From: Janibacter massiliensis
GTDB lineage: Bacteria; Actinomycetota; Actinomycetes; Actinomycetales; Dermatophilaceae
DNA length: 42,082 bases
NCBI RefSeq assembly: GCF_900289115.1
Contig: NZ_LT985196.1
Coordinates: forward strand, 2,252,131-2,294,212
Reading direction: 5' to 3'
How positions within the stretch are numbered: position 1 is the first letter of the stretch; each line of letters starts with the position of its first letter. Both the position numbers and the translations under genes were made by a program. Under the pieces are notes generated by a model. The model searched no databases. It saw only the letters and a program-made list of their open reading frames with translations, and was not told the origin of the DNA. Positions 1 through 9,535 of this stretch are shown piece after piece.

Positions 1-244
1 GTTCGGCCAGCTCGAGACACTCGGCCCGGTCGTGCAACCAGGCCCCGCGCCCGGGGAGCCGGCGGCCGGGATCGGGGCGCGCGACGATCAACCCGTCGGC
101 TCCACGCTCCGCGACCACTCGCAGCAGCACCGACCGGCTATCCGAACGGCGGCATCCCACGCAGGTGCGGACGGGTCCCGACGCCCGGGTTCCAGCCCGG
201 TCGGCATCGGTCAGTCTAACCGGGCGCCGGCCGCGCCCACCCAT
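1..244 (-). CDS. ylxR: YlxR family (DUF448) RNA-binding protein, C-terminus cut by window edge
   Basis: The frame opens at an ATG at 244 that shares one base with the nusA stop (TGATG) and stays open to the window edge, giving about 81 residues. The visible motif is RTCVGCR with Cys28 and Cys31, followed by a basic region and PGRGAWLH. This is the characteristic layout of YlxR/DUF448, a small nucleoid- or RNA-associated protein encoded just after nusA in many Gram-positive and actinobacterial genomes. The overlap with nusA predicts translational coupling within a rimP-nusA-ylxR transcript, which normally continues into infB beyond this window. Family identity is clear from motif and position. 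The molecular role is known only in outline for the family. Confidence 0.87.
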   Translation of the reverse strand, partial: MGGRGRRPVRLTDADRAGTRASGPVRTCVGCRRSDSRSVLLRVVAERGADGLIVARPDPGRRLPGRGAWLHDRAECLELAE

Positions 245-1338
245 CAGGGTGCGGTGTGGTGCGCGTCGCCGGCGCTGCCCGGGTCGCCGGCCGCCGGCTC
301 GGTGTCCGGCCGGATGTCGATCCGCCAGCCGGTGAGCTTCGCCGCGAGGCGCGCGTTCTGCCCCTCCTTGCCGATGGCGAGCGAGAGCTGGTAGTCGGGC
401 ACGACCACCCGCGCCGAGCGCAGCTTGGGGTCGACGACCGTCACCGAGACGACCTTGCTCGGCGAGAGCGCGGCGGCGATGAACTCCTGCGGGATGTCGC
501 TGTGGTCGACGATGTCGATCTTCTCGCCGCCGAGCTGGGCCATGACGGCGCGGACCCGCTGGCCCATCGGTCCGATGCACGCGCCCTTGGCGTTGAGGCC
601 GGGGACCTTGGAGCGGACGGCGATCTTCGTGCGGTGCCCCGACTCCCGCGCCAGGGCCGCGATCTGGACGCTGCCGTCGGCGATCTCGGGGACCTCGAGC
701 TCGAAGAGCTTCTTCACGAGGTTCGGGTGGGTGCGCGAGAGGGTGATCTCCGGCCCGCGCAGCCCCCGCTTGACCGAGACGACGTAGCAGCGGATGCGCG
801 TGCCGTGCTCGTAGGTCTCCCCCGGGACCTGCTCGGCCAGCGGAAGGATCCCCTCGACGGTGCCGAAGTCGACGGTGACGTGCCGCGGGTTCGGGCTCTG
901 CTGGATGACGCCGGCGACGATGTCACCCTCGCGACCCTTGAAGTCGCCGAGGATCGCCTCGTCCTCGATGTCCCGCATCCGCTGCGCGATGACCTGCCGG
1001 GCGGTCGCGGCGGCGACGCGGCCGAAGTCGGAGGGTGTGTCGTCGAACTCCTCGCCGAGGACCTTGCGGGTGGTCGGGAGCTGGCGCTCGTCGTCCTCGC
1101 CGCGCTGGGCGCGGATGGCCTCGACCTCGTCGGGGGTGAGCTCGACGTGGGTCTCCTCACGCGCCCAGATGACGACGTGGCCGGTCTTGCGGTCGAGCTC
1201 GGCTCGCGCGGCGCGATGCGCGCCGTCGGTGCGCAGGTACGCCCCGAGCAGCGCCGCCTCGATCGCGTCGACGAGCACGTCGAGCGGGATGTCCTTCTCA
1301 CGCTCCAGGGCGCGGAGCATGGCGACGTCGATGTCCAT
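244..1338 (-). CDS. nusA: Transcription termination/antitermination factor NusA
   Basis: This 364-residue cytoplasmic protein binds RNA polymerase and nascent RNA and modulates pausing, termination and antitermination. Residues 1-125 form the polymerase-binding N-terminal domain (start [18 protein letters not shown]). Residues about 135-200 are an S1 fold, followed by KH1 (GPMG at 256-259) and KH2 (GKEGQN at 323-328). The acidic C-terminal repeats of the enterobacterial protein are absent, as is usual in actinobacteria. The ATG lies one base after the rimP stop and the stop overlaps the ylxR start, so the three genes form one unit. Identity is secure. Confidence 0.97.
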   Translation of the reverse strand: MDIDVAMLRALEREKDIPLDVLVDAIEAALLGAYLRTDGAHRAARAELDRKTGHVVIWAREETHVELTPDEVEAIRAQRGEDDERQLPTTRKVLGEEFDDTPSDFGRVAAATARQVIAQRMRDIEDEAILGDFKGREGDIVAGVIQQSPNPRHVTVDFGTVEGILPLAEQVPGETYEHGTRIRCYVVSVKRGLRGPEITLSRTHPNLVKKLFELEVPEIADGSVQIAALARESGHRTKIAVRSKVPGLNAKGACIGPMGQRVRAVMAQLGGEKIDIVDHSDIPQEFIAAALSPSKVVSVTVVDPKLRSARVVVPDYQLSLAIGKEGQNARLAAKLTGWRIDIRPDTEPAAGDPGSAGDAHHTAP

Positions 1339-1339
1339 C

Positions 1340-1858
1340 TCAGTCCTCCTCGGGGGTCGGGCGGGTGAACTCGACCTCGACGCGGGCCCGCTCGAGGGCG
1401 GTGAGGTCGAGCTCGACGGTGCGTTCGGGGGTCTTCTTCGTCGCGGGCACGACGAGGGTGATGCGGTCGCCGTCGACGACGGTGAGCCGGCCCGTCGTCG
1501 TGCTCCCGGCGGCGGTGGCGGCGACGAGCCGTCCGATGTTCCGGCGGAAGTGCTCCGGGCTCGTCAGCGGGCGGGACACGCCGGGGGTGGTCACCTCGAG
1601 GGTGTAGGGCTGGGACCCCAGGACGTCGGTCGTGTCGAGCGCGTCGGAGACGACCCGGGTGGCGTCGGCGATCGCGTCGAGGTCGACCGGTGCGGGGGCC
1701 TCCGTCACGGGGCCGGTGGCGGGCGGGAGCGCGCGGTCCACCGCGATGCGCACGACGCGCCGGGCGCCGGCGGGGGTGATCGTCACATCCTCGACGACGA
1801 GGTCGAGCGCCGCCAGCGATGCCGCGACCAGCTCGGTGACAGCCTCGGGCGTGCTCAT
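1340..1858 (-). CDS. rimP: Ribosome maturation factor RimP
   Basis: This 172-residue protein is needed for maturation of the 30S ribosomal subunit. The N-terminal alpha/beta domain carries the conserved stretch VVRIAVD. The middle has the [14 protein letters not shown] segment typical of RimP, including the SRPL motif at the domain junction. The C-terminal Sm-like beta barrel follows. The ATG at 1858 has a GAGG ribosome binding site about six bases upstream. It is the first gene of the rimP-nusA-ylxR unit and is divergent from the lipoprotein gene starting at 1970. Gene order and sequence agree. Confidence 0.95.
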   Translation of the reverse strand: MSTPEAVTELVAASLAALDLVVEDVTITPAGARRVVRIAVDRALPPATGPVTEAPAPVDLDAIADATRVVSDALDTTDVLGSQPYTLEVTTPGVSRPLTSPEHFRRNIGRLVAATAAGSTTTGRLTVVDGDRITLVVPATKKTPERTVELDLTALERARVEVEFTRPTPEED

Positions 1859-1893
1859 GGCGACCTCGTGTGGAGTTGGGAAGGTGGGAGCCC

Positions 1894-1899
1894 ACCCTA
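1894..1899 (-). promoter_or_regulatory. Candidate -10 element for rimP-nusA-ylxR
   Basis: The minus strand reads TAGGGT here, matching the loose actinobacterial -10 pattern TANNNT, 35 bases upstream of the rimP ATG. No good -35 is visible. In such GC-rich DNA an isolated TANNNT in an intergenic gap is suggestive only. Confidence 0.3.
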
Positions 1900-1969
1900 A
1901 CCGCCGGTCGTCCCCGTCGGCACGCCGCCGACGGGCCCTGATCTCGGCCGACGTGGGAGGATCCCGGGC

Positions 1970-2851
1970 GTGAGCCGCCCGACCCGCCGTGACGCGCTGC
2001 GCTCCGCGACCCTCGTCGGCCTCTGGGCCGGGCTCGGGACGGTCGGCGGGTGCGGGGTCCGGCTGGAGGACGACGCGCCCGACGTCCCGTTCCTCCCGCG
2101 TCGCACCCCGGTGCCCGCCGAGGCCGAGCTGCTCGCCCTCCTGGCCGCCCTGCGCGGGTCAGGGGGAGCCGTCGCCGCTGTCCGGGCGGACGCGCTCGCC
2201 CGCGCGCTCGTCGCCGACGGGGTGCCGGGGTCGGTCGTCGCCGACGCCACCGCCACGGCTGGGCGGGCCACGGCGACGGGGCGGGCGCTCACCGCGAGCA
2301 CCGGCGCGAGCGCGCGCGTCGTCGCGAGCGTGCGTGCCGCGGAGCTCGCGGACTCCCCCGCCGCCCTCGAGCGGGCGCTGGGCCGGACCCCGCGCGCCGT
2401 CCCCGGTCTCGGGCGGACCATCGCCGCAGCGCTCGAGGCCACCCGCGATGCGCAGCTCGTCGCCGACGTCGCGGCGGCGCGGGTCGCCGGGCCGATCCCC
2501 ACCGGTGGGAGGGCCGCCGACGCCCCGGCCCGCCGGCCGTACCTGGCGCTGCGGGACGAGCTCGCCGCCCTCGCTGCACGCGAGGAGGCCGCACTGCCGG
2601 GTGACGCCGACCCGGAACCGCTCGGCGGTCGCCCGGCGACGGAGATCGACGGCCCAGAGACCGCGCGGACGGCGACCCGGACCGCGCTGGAGCGAGCCCT
2701 GTCCACGCACGGTCGGCTGCTCGTCTCGATCGAGCCCGCCCGGGCCGGTCGCCACCGCGAGGAGGTCGCCGCCTGGCTCGCGACGCTCGAGGCGGCGCGG
2801 GTGAGGTTCGGGGGACGCCCGTCCGCCCTGCCGGGGCTCGCGACCGGCTGA
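1970..2851 (+). CDS. Putative Tat-exported lipoprotein of unknown function
   Basis: This is a 293-residue, Ala/Arg-rich protein that I cannot assign to a family. The N-terminus reads MSRPTRRDALRSATLVG, a twin-arginine motif followed by a hydrophobic stretch and a lipobox-like VGGC with Cys28. It is therefore probably a Tat-exported lipoprotein anchored outside the membrane. The mature part is predicted to be largely helical and low in aromatic residues, with no catalytic motif seen. The GTG start is backed by GGGAGG about nine bases upstream. Actinobacteria often carry a Tat-signal or ferritin-like (DUF4439) gene beside rimP. This protein sits in that place but lacks an obvious ferritin motif, so I leave it unnamed. 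Confidence 0.75.
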   Translation: MSRPTRRDALRSATLVGLWAGLGTVGGCGVRLEDDAPDVPFLPRRTPVPAEAELLALLAALRGSGGAVAAVRADALARALVADGVPGSVVADATATAGRATATGRALTASTGASARVVASVRAAELADSPAALERALGRTPRAVPGLGRTIAAALEATRDAQLVADVAAARVAGPIPTGGRAADAPARRPYLALRDELAALAAREEAALPGDADPEPLGGRPATEIDGPETARTATRTALERALSTHGRLLVSIEPARAGRHREEVAAWLATLEAARVRFGGRPSALPGLATG

Positions 2852-2853
2852 TC

Positions 2854-2879
2854 GGGCTCCTCGAGCCCGCCCGGGCGGG
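2854..2879. terminator. Overlapping inverted repeats, possible terminator
   Basis: Directly after the lipoprotein stop, GGGCTC (2854-2859) pairs with GAGCCC (2863-2868) around a three-base loop. This overlaps a second GC palindrome at 2866-2879 (CCCGCCC/GGGCGGG). There is no T-tract, as is common for actinobacterial hairpin terminators. It could separate the lipoprotein transcript from the gene at 2918. Confidence 0.35.
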
Positions 2880-2917
2880 TGTGGCGTCGTCCGGGGTCCC
2901 CGTGATCAGGTGGGGGC

Positions 2918-4780
<1,863 letters not shown>

Positions 4781-4792
4781 CCCCACCCGCGG

Positions 4793-5557
4793 TCACCACC
4801 AGCCGAGCAGTCCTCCCCCGAGGCGCACGACGAAACCGCCGACGACGAGCAGGAACACGGCCCGGACGAACCCGCTGCCCCGCGCGATCGCCGTGCGCGC
4901 GCCGACGTACCCGCCGACGACGTTCGCCGCGCCCATGGCCAGGCCGACCGTCCACAGGACGTGCCCACCGGGGACGAAGACGGTGAGCGCCCCGAGGTTC
5001 GTCGCGACGTTGGCGATCTTCGCCTTGGCCGAGGCCTCGAGGAACGCGTACCCGACGAGGCCGACGAGCGCGAAGACGAGGAACGAGCCCGTCCCGGGCC
5101 CCAGGGCGCCGTCATACACCCCGATGCCGAGCCCGACGAGGACGGCGGCGGTCGTGTGCCGTGCCCCCTCGAACCGCAGGCTCGTCTCGCCCCCGAGCGA
5201 CGGGCGCAGGAGCGTGTGGGCGCCGACGACGACGAGGAGCAGCAGGACGATCGGGGTGAAGGCGTCCTTGGGGATGTGCAGGCCGATGAGCGCGCCGCCG
5301 ACGGCGCCGAGGTACGCCGCGGCGGCCATCGGCAGCGCGGTCCGCAGGTCGGTGCGGACGCGACGGAGAAAGGTCACCGCGCTCGTCGTCGTCCCGAGGA
5401 TCGAGGACACCTTGTTCGTCGCGAGGAGCTGGGCGGGGGTCGCGCCCGGCAGCCCGAGGACGAGCGCGGGCAGCTGGACGAGCCCCCCACCGCCGACGAC
5501 CGCGTCGATCCAGCCCGCGACGAAGGCCGCGAGGACGAGCCAGAGGAGGTCAGGCAC
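4793..5557 (-). CDS. TauE/SafE (DUF81) family membrane permease
   Basis: This is a 254-residue integral membrane protein with about eight hydrophobic segments. It starts MPDLLWLVLAAFVAGWIDAV followed by VGGGGLVQLPAL. The Gly-rich GGGGL stretch after the first helix and the ATNKVSS motif are the family hallmark, and a second repeat begins in the second half. Members export or import sulfite, sulfonates, sulfoacetate or other anions. The substrate cannot be read from the sequence. It lies 18 bases downstream of the RNase HI gene on the same strand, so co-transcription is likely. Nothing links it to cobalt transport except proximity. Confidence 0.88.
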   Translation of the reverse strand: MPDLLWLVLAAFVAGWIDAVVGGGGLVQLPALVLGLPGATPAQLLATNKVSSILGTTTSAVTFLRRVRTDLRTALPMAAAAYLGAVGGALIGLHIPKDAFTPIVLLLLVVVGAHTLLRPSLGGETSLRFEGARHTTAAVLVGLGIGVYDGALGPGTGSFLVFALVGLVGYAFLEASAKAKIANVATNLGALTVFVPGGHVLWTVGLAMGAANVVGGYVGARTAIARGSGFVRAVFLLVVGGFVVRLGGGLLGWW

Positions 5558-5575
5558 CGGCGTCCGGTCCCGGTC

Positions 5576-6499
5576 TCACGCGTCGACCGCGCCCTGGTCC
5601 TCGACGGTGCCCTGGTGGAAGAGCTGGCGCCACCGGCCGGACTCGCGGATCCACAGGGACGAGCGCAGGCTGGCGCCCCGGGCGCCGACCGCCCGCCACA
5701 GCAGGAGGATCGTGTCGTCGCCGATCCGCTCGGCGCGGACGACCTCGAGCTCGGCACCCGTCGGCGGCAGGCCGGCGACGACCTCGTCCCGGTCGAGGAG
5801 GCGGCCGCTCGCGCCGATCTCGGCCCAGCGCGGGTGGAGCAGCCGGGCGAGCTCGGTGGCATCCGCGCGGATCTCGTCGCGCAGCAGCTCCCGCTGGAGC
5901 GCGACGACCCGTTCGACGTCGTCCGGCTCGACGTCCTCGTCCCACAGCGCGGGCTGGACGTCGCTCGCGCCCGAGCCAGCGACGGGCGACCCCGGTGGTG
6001 CCGTCGGCGCGGCCACCGCCATGGGCGCGCCGGCGAAGCCCGGACCCGGCTCGGGGGTGCGTCCGGCCTGATGGGCGCGGGCGGCGCCGTTGGCCAGCCG
6101 GTCGGCCTCCTCGTTGAGCGCGTGCCCCGCGTGGCCCTTGACCCACTCGAAGGACACCCGGCGTCCGGTCATCGCCTCGTCGATCGCCCGGATGATCTCG
6201 ACGTTGAGGACCGGCTTGCCGTCCTTCTTCCGCCAGCCCTTCGCCTTCCAGCCCGGCATCCACCTCGTGATCGAGTTGATGACGTACTGGGAGTCGCAGA
6301 GGATCTTCAGCTCGACGTCGAGGTGCGCGGTCTGGCGGAGCAGGTCGAGGACGGCCCACAGCTCGCCCATGTTGTTCGTGCCGTGGTCCCAGCCGCCGCA
6401 CGCCCAGTGCTCGTCGTCGACGTACCAGGCCCAGCCGGCCGGTCCCGGGTTGCCGATGGCGGATCCGTCGGCGGCGGCGACGAGGGGCTGCGGGCTCAT
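5576..6499 (-). CDS. rnhA: Ribonuclease HI with C-terminal NTF2/DUF4440-like domain
   Basis: This 307-residue protein has an N-terminal RNase HI domain (1-145) that cleaves RNA in RNA-DNA hybrids. The four catalytic carboxylates are present: Asp11 in AADGSA, Glu46 in NMGELWA, Asp69 in CDSQY and Asp133 in EEADRLA, together with His123 in KGHAGH. An Ala/Pro-rich linker (about 145-200) leads to a domain of about 110 residues. It contains ALQRELL, RLLHPRWAEIG and a C-terminal WRQLFHQGT strand, which resemble the SnoaL/DUF4440 fold of the NTF2 superfamily. The ATG has GGAAGG upstream. In mycobacteria an RNase HI domain is fused to a CobC-type phosphatase. Here the phosphatase is the separate upstream gene and another domain fills the C-terminus. 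Confidence 0.9.
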   Translation of the reverse strand: MSPQPLVAAADGSAIGNPGPAGWAWYVDDEHWACGGWDHGTNNMGELWAVLDLLRQTAHLDVELKILCDSQYVINSITRWMPGWKAKGWRKKDGKPVLNVEIIRAIDEAMTGRRVSFEWVKGHAGHALNEEADRLANGAARAHQAGRTPEPGPGFAGAPMAVAAPTAPPGSPVAGSGASDVQPALWDEDVEPDDVERVVALQRELLRDEIRADATELARLLHPRWAEIGASGRLLDRDEVVAGLPPTGAELEVVRAERIGDDTILLLWRAVGARGASLRSSLWIRESGRWRQLFHQGTVEDQGAVDA

Positions 6500-6604
6500 G
6501 AGGGCCTTCCGTGGGCGGTCCGGGGCCGGATCGGCAGGTCACTCTAGCCCGGCGCCCCACGCCCGCCGGGGACGCGGGCTGCGGGGACGTCGGAGCCGCT
6601 GGGG

Positions 6605-7195
6605 TCAGCGGTGCGACGGCACGGAGCGGACCGACCCCGTCGGGACCGGGGCGTCCCAGTCGATGTCCCGCCACCCGCGATCGGCGAGGACGGCGAGCGC
6701 GGCCCGGATCGTGTGCTCGTGGCTGACGACGACGAGGTCGCCCGGCCCGAGCCCGGCGACCTCGGTGCGCAGCCACACCGCGACCCGCTCGTGGACCGCC
6801 CGCATCGACTCCCCGCCGCCCCACGCGACCTCGCTGACGTCGAGCCCGTCGGGCACCGGCTCGGCCACGAGCTCGGCCGCGACCCGCCCCTCGAGCGACC
6901 CCAGGCGCTGCTCGCGCCACGCCGGGTCGAGCCGCACCGGGTCGGTCACCTCGCCCAGCTCGCGCGCGAGCACCTCCGCGGTCTGCACGGCCCGGGTCTG
7001 GTCGCTCGATACGATGCGCACGGCACCGGCGTCCACCCGTTCACGCAGCTCCCGCCCCGCCGCCCGGGCCTGCTCCAGCCCGGCTGGGGTGAGCACCGGC
7101 TCGCCCGGCCCGGACCACTGGCCCTGCACGCGACCGGCCCGGTGCCACGTCGTCTCGCCGTGACGGACGAGGTGGAGGACGAGGGGGCGGGGCAC
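6605..7195 (-). CDS. Histidine phosphatase family protein, probable alpha-ribazole phosphatase (CobC-like)
   Basis: This is a 196-residue phosphoglycerate-mutase-like phosphatase. Near the N-terminus, LVRHGETTW holds the phosphorylated His12 with Arg11 and Glu14. The SSDQTRAVQTAE segment and a second active-site His in VVSHEHT follow. Such enzymes include CobC, which removes phosphate from alpha-ribazole-phosphate or adenosylcobalamin-phosphate. Its place back-to-back with cobQ and next to the RNase HI gene supports that role, but specificity in this superfamily is hard to predict. The GTG at 7195 is chosen because the protein begins just before its first beta strand. A longer frame to 7660 would run through cobQ. 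The start lies six bases after a TACGGT -10 element with no Shine-Dalgarno sequence, so the mRNA may be leaderless. Confidence 0.85.
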   Translation of the reverse strand: MPRPLVLHLVRHGETTWHRAGRVQGQWSGPGEPVLTPAGLEQARAAGRELRERVDAGAVRIVSSDQTRAVQTAEVLARELGEVTDPVRLDPAWREQRLGSLEGRVAAELVAEPVPDGLDVSEVAWGGGESMRAVHERVAVWLRTEVAGLGPGDLVVVSHEHTIRAALAVLADRGWRDIDWDAPVPTGSVRSVPSHR

Positions 7196-7201
7196 GGCGG
7201 C

Positions 7202-7207
7202 ACCGTA
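7202..7207 (-). promoter_or_regulatory. Candidate -10 for a leaderless phosphatase transcript
   Basis: TACGGT on the minus strand is followed by six bases (7201-7196) and the GTG at 7195. This matches the TANNNT-to-start spacing of leaderless actinobacterial mRNAs. No -35 is evident. Confidence 0.45.
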
Positions 7208-7227
7208 GCCGCCGATCGGCCCGTGCC

Positions 7228-7233
7228 TAGACT
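7228..7233 (+). promoter_or_regulatory. Candidate -10 for a leaderless cobQ-cobF transcript
   Basis: TAGACT lies eight bases before the cobQ GTG, and no Shine-Dalgarno sequence is present. Transcription would start at or very near the start codon. It is divergent from, and only 20 bases away from, the phosphatase -10 element. Confidence 0.45.
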
Positions 7234-7241
7234 CCCCGGCT

Positions 7242-8726
7242 GTGAGTGGGCTGCTGGTGACCGGGACGAGCTCCGACGCGGGCAAGTCCCTCGTCGTCAC
7301 CGGGCTGTGCCGCGCCCTCGCCCGCCGAGGGGTGCGCGTCGCGCCGTTCAAGGCCCAGAACATGTCGAACCACTCGATGGTCTGCCGCGACGGCACGGAG
7401 ATCGGGCGGGCGCAGTACCTCCAGGCGCAGGCCGCGGGGCTCGAGGCGACCTCGGCGATGAACCCCGTCCTCCTCAAGCCGGGCAGCGACCGGCGCGCCC
7501 ATGTCGTCCTGCGCGGTCGTCCGGCGGGCGAGCTGCGCGCCGGCGAGTACGCCACGGGCCGCACGCACCTCGCGGAGGCCGCGTTCGCGGCGTACGCCGA
7601 GCTCGAGTCGCAGGTCGACCTCGTCGTCTGCGAGGGCGCCGGCTCCCCCGCCGAGATCAACCTGCGCGCCGGTGACTACGTCAACCTCGGGCTCGCGCGC
7701 CGCTTCGACCTCCCGACGATCCTCGTCGGCGACATCGACCGCGGTGGGGTCCTCGCCGCCCTCTACGGGACGTGGGCGCTCGTCGACGACGCCGACCGCG
7801 CGATGCTGCGCGGCTACGTCATCAACAAGTTCCGCGGCGATGCCGACATCCTCGCGCCGGGGCTCGCCGAGATCACCGCCCGGACCGGGATGCCCTCGTT
7901 CGGGGTCCTGCCGTGGCTGACGGACGTGTGGCTCGACTCCGAGGACGCCCTCTCCGTCGGGGCCTGGGGTTCGGCGGGCACGGGCAGCGGCACCGACGAC
8001 GGGAGCGATGAGAGCTCGCGGCTCCTCGTCGCCGTCGTCCGGCTGCCGCGCACCTCGAACGCCACCGACGTCGACGCCCTCGCCGCCGAGCCCGGGGTCG
8101 ACGTGCGGGTCACCCGTGATTCCGCGCTCGTGCGCGAGGCCGACCTCGTCGTCCTGCCGGGCTCGCGGGCCACCGTCTCCGACCTTCAGTGGCTGCGCTC
8201 GACCGGCCTCGCCGCCGCCGTCACCGACCGCCACCGCCGCGGCGCCCCCGTCCTGGGCATCTGCGGCGGCTACCAGATGCTCCTGTCCGAGATCGTCGAC
8301 GACGTCGAGCAGGACGGCGGCGCGAGCGGACCCGTGGCCGGGCTCGACCTCCTGCCCGGACGTGTCGTCTTCGGCCCCGAGAAGGTCCTCGCCCGACCGC
8401 GCGGGACGTGGCGCGGGCACCCCGTCGAGGGGTATGAGATCCACCACGGCGTCGTCTCCCCGGCCGGCGGCGAACAGGTCCCCGGCGGGCACCGGGTCGG
8501 GTCGACCACGGGCACCATCTGGCACGGCACGCTCGAGTGCGACGACTTCCGCCGGGCACTGCTCACCGAGGTCGCCGCGAGCACCGGCTCGTCGTGGACC
8601 CCCTGCCGCGACGCTCCCCCGTTCGCCCGCCGGCGGGAGGGGATGATCGACGCCCTCGCCGACGCCCTCGAGGCCCACGTCGACGTCGACGGCATCCTCG
8701 ACCTCACCACGAAGGGACGCGCATGA
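7242..8726 (+). CDS. cobQ: Cobyric acid synthase (adenosylcobyrinate a,c-diamide amidotransferase)
   Basis: This 494-residue enzyme amidates carboxylates b, d, e and g of adenosylcobyrinic acid a,c-diamide using glutamine and ATP. The N-terminal dethiobiotin-synthetase-like ATPase starts GLLVTGTSSDAGKS and continues with APFKAQNMSNHS and EGAGSPAEINLR, all diagnostic for CobQ. The C-terminal class-I-like glutaminase has its nucleophile Cys341 in GICGGYQM and a late YEIHHG motif. The GTG start follows a -10-like element directly. The stop overlaps the cobF start by four bases (ATGA). The gene opens a two-gene operon with no riboswitch. Confidence 0.96.
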   Translation: MSGLLVTGTSSDAGKSLVVTGLCRALARRGVRVAPFKAQNMSNHSMVCRDGTEIGRAQYLQAQAAGLEATSAMNPVLLKPGSDRRAHVVLRGRPAGELRAGEYATGRTHLAEAAFAAYAELESQVDLVVCEGAGSPAEINLRAGDYVNLGLARRFDLPTILVGDIDRGGVLAALYGTWALVDDADRAMLRGYVINKFRGDADILAPGLAEITARTGMPSFGVLPWLTDVWLDSEDALSVGAWGSAGTGSGTDDGSDESSRLLVAVVRLPRTSNATDVDALAAEPGVDVRVTRDSALVREADLVVLPGSRATVSDLQWLRSTGLAAAVTDRHRRGAPVLGICGGYQMLLSEIVDDVEQDGGASGPVAGLDLLPGRVVFGPEKVLARPRGTWRGHPVEGYEIHHGVVSPAGGEQVPGGHRVGSTTGTIWHGTLECDDFRRALLTEVAASTGSSWTPCRDAPPFARRREGMIDALADALEAHVDVDGILDLTTKGRA

Positions 8727-9526
8727 GCACGACGCGCCGCATCCACGTCATCGGGATCGGCGCCGGCTCGCCGGAGCACGTCACCGCCCAGGCCGCCGCG
8801 GCCATCGCGCAGGTCGACGTCTTCCTGGTCGCCGACAAGGGCGAGAGCACCGACGAGCTCGTCGCGCTCCGGCGGTCGATCTGCGAGCGCTTCGTCCCCG
8901 AGGGCCGCGAGTACGAGATCCGCGCCGTGCCCGACCCGCAGCGCGGTGCCGACGCCCCCCGCCGCGGCGAGGCCTACACCGCCGGGGTCCGCAACTGGCA
9001 CGCCGCCCGGGCCGACCGCTACGCGCAGGAGATCGCGTCCCTGCCCGACGGCGCGGTCGTCGGCTTCCTCGTCTGGGGCGACCCGGCGTTCTACGACAGC
9101 ACGATCCGCGTCGTCGACGCGATCGGGGAGCGGATGGCCACGGAGGTCACCGTCGTCCCGGGGATCTCGGCGTTCCAGGCGCTCGCGGCCGCCCACGGGG
9201 TGGTGCTGCACCGGATCGGCGAGCCGGTCCACGTGACGACCGGGCGCCGGCTCGTCGAGCAGTGGCGCCGGGCGGCGAAGGCCGGGATCGACCTCGGCAC
9301 GGTCGTCGTCATGCTCGACGGCCACCTCGCGTGCCGGGAGCTCGTCGCCGAGGACCCCGACGCCGAGATCGTCTGGGGCGCCTACGTGGGCATGCCCCAG
9401 CAGGAGCTGCGCCGCGGTCGCCTCGCCGACGTCATCGACGAGATCGTCACCCTCCGCGCCCGGCTGCGCGAGCGGCACGGCTGGGTCATGGACGTCTACG
9501 CCCTGCTGCCCACCCGCACCGGCTGA
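8723..9526 (+). CDS. cobF: Precorrin-6A synthase (deacetylating), C1 methyltransferase
   Basis: This 267-residue S-adenosylmethionine methyltransferase methylates C1 of precorrin-5 and releases acetate, giving precorrin-6A. CobF is specific to the aerobic pathway, so its presence fixes the route used here. The tetrapyrrole-methylase fold is visible from the N-terminal IHVIGIGAGSPEHVT glycine-rich loop, GFLVWGDPAFYD, and VVPGISAFQALAAAHG. The C-terminal region with HGWVMDVYALLP is also typical of CobF. The ATG at 8723 lies inside the cobQ stop (ATGA), so a longer frame open from 8537 is not needed. It ends nine bases before the converging bluB-cobT stop. Confidence 0.94.
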   Translation: MSTTRRIHVIGIGAGSPEHVTAQAAAAIAQVDVFLVADKGESTDELVALRRSICERFVPEGREYEIRAVPDPQRGADAPRRGEAYTAGVRNWHAARADRYAQEIASLPDGAVVGFLVWGDPAFYDSTIRVVDAIGERMATEVTVVPGISAFQALAAAHGVVLHRIGEPVHVTTGRRLVEQWRRAAKAGIDLGTVVVMLDGHLACRELVAEDPDAEIVWGAYVGMPQQELRRGRLADVIDEIVTLRARLRERHGWVMDVYALLPTRTG

Positions 9527-9535
9527 GCACGCGCC

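Noticed and set aside
4793-5557. TauE/SafE protein as a cobalt exporter for the locus
   Set aside because: The family moves organic or sulfur anions, and there is no riboswitch or overlap with cob genes. The idea rests on proximity alone.
7196-7660. Long N-terminal extension of the histidine phosphatase
   Set aside because: It lies antisense to cobQ and lacks similarity. The conserved strand begins right after the GTG at 7195.
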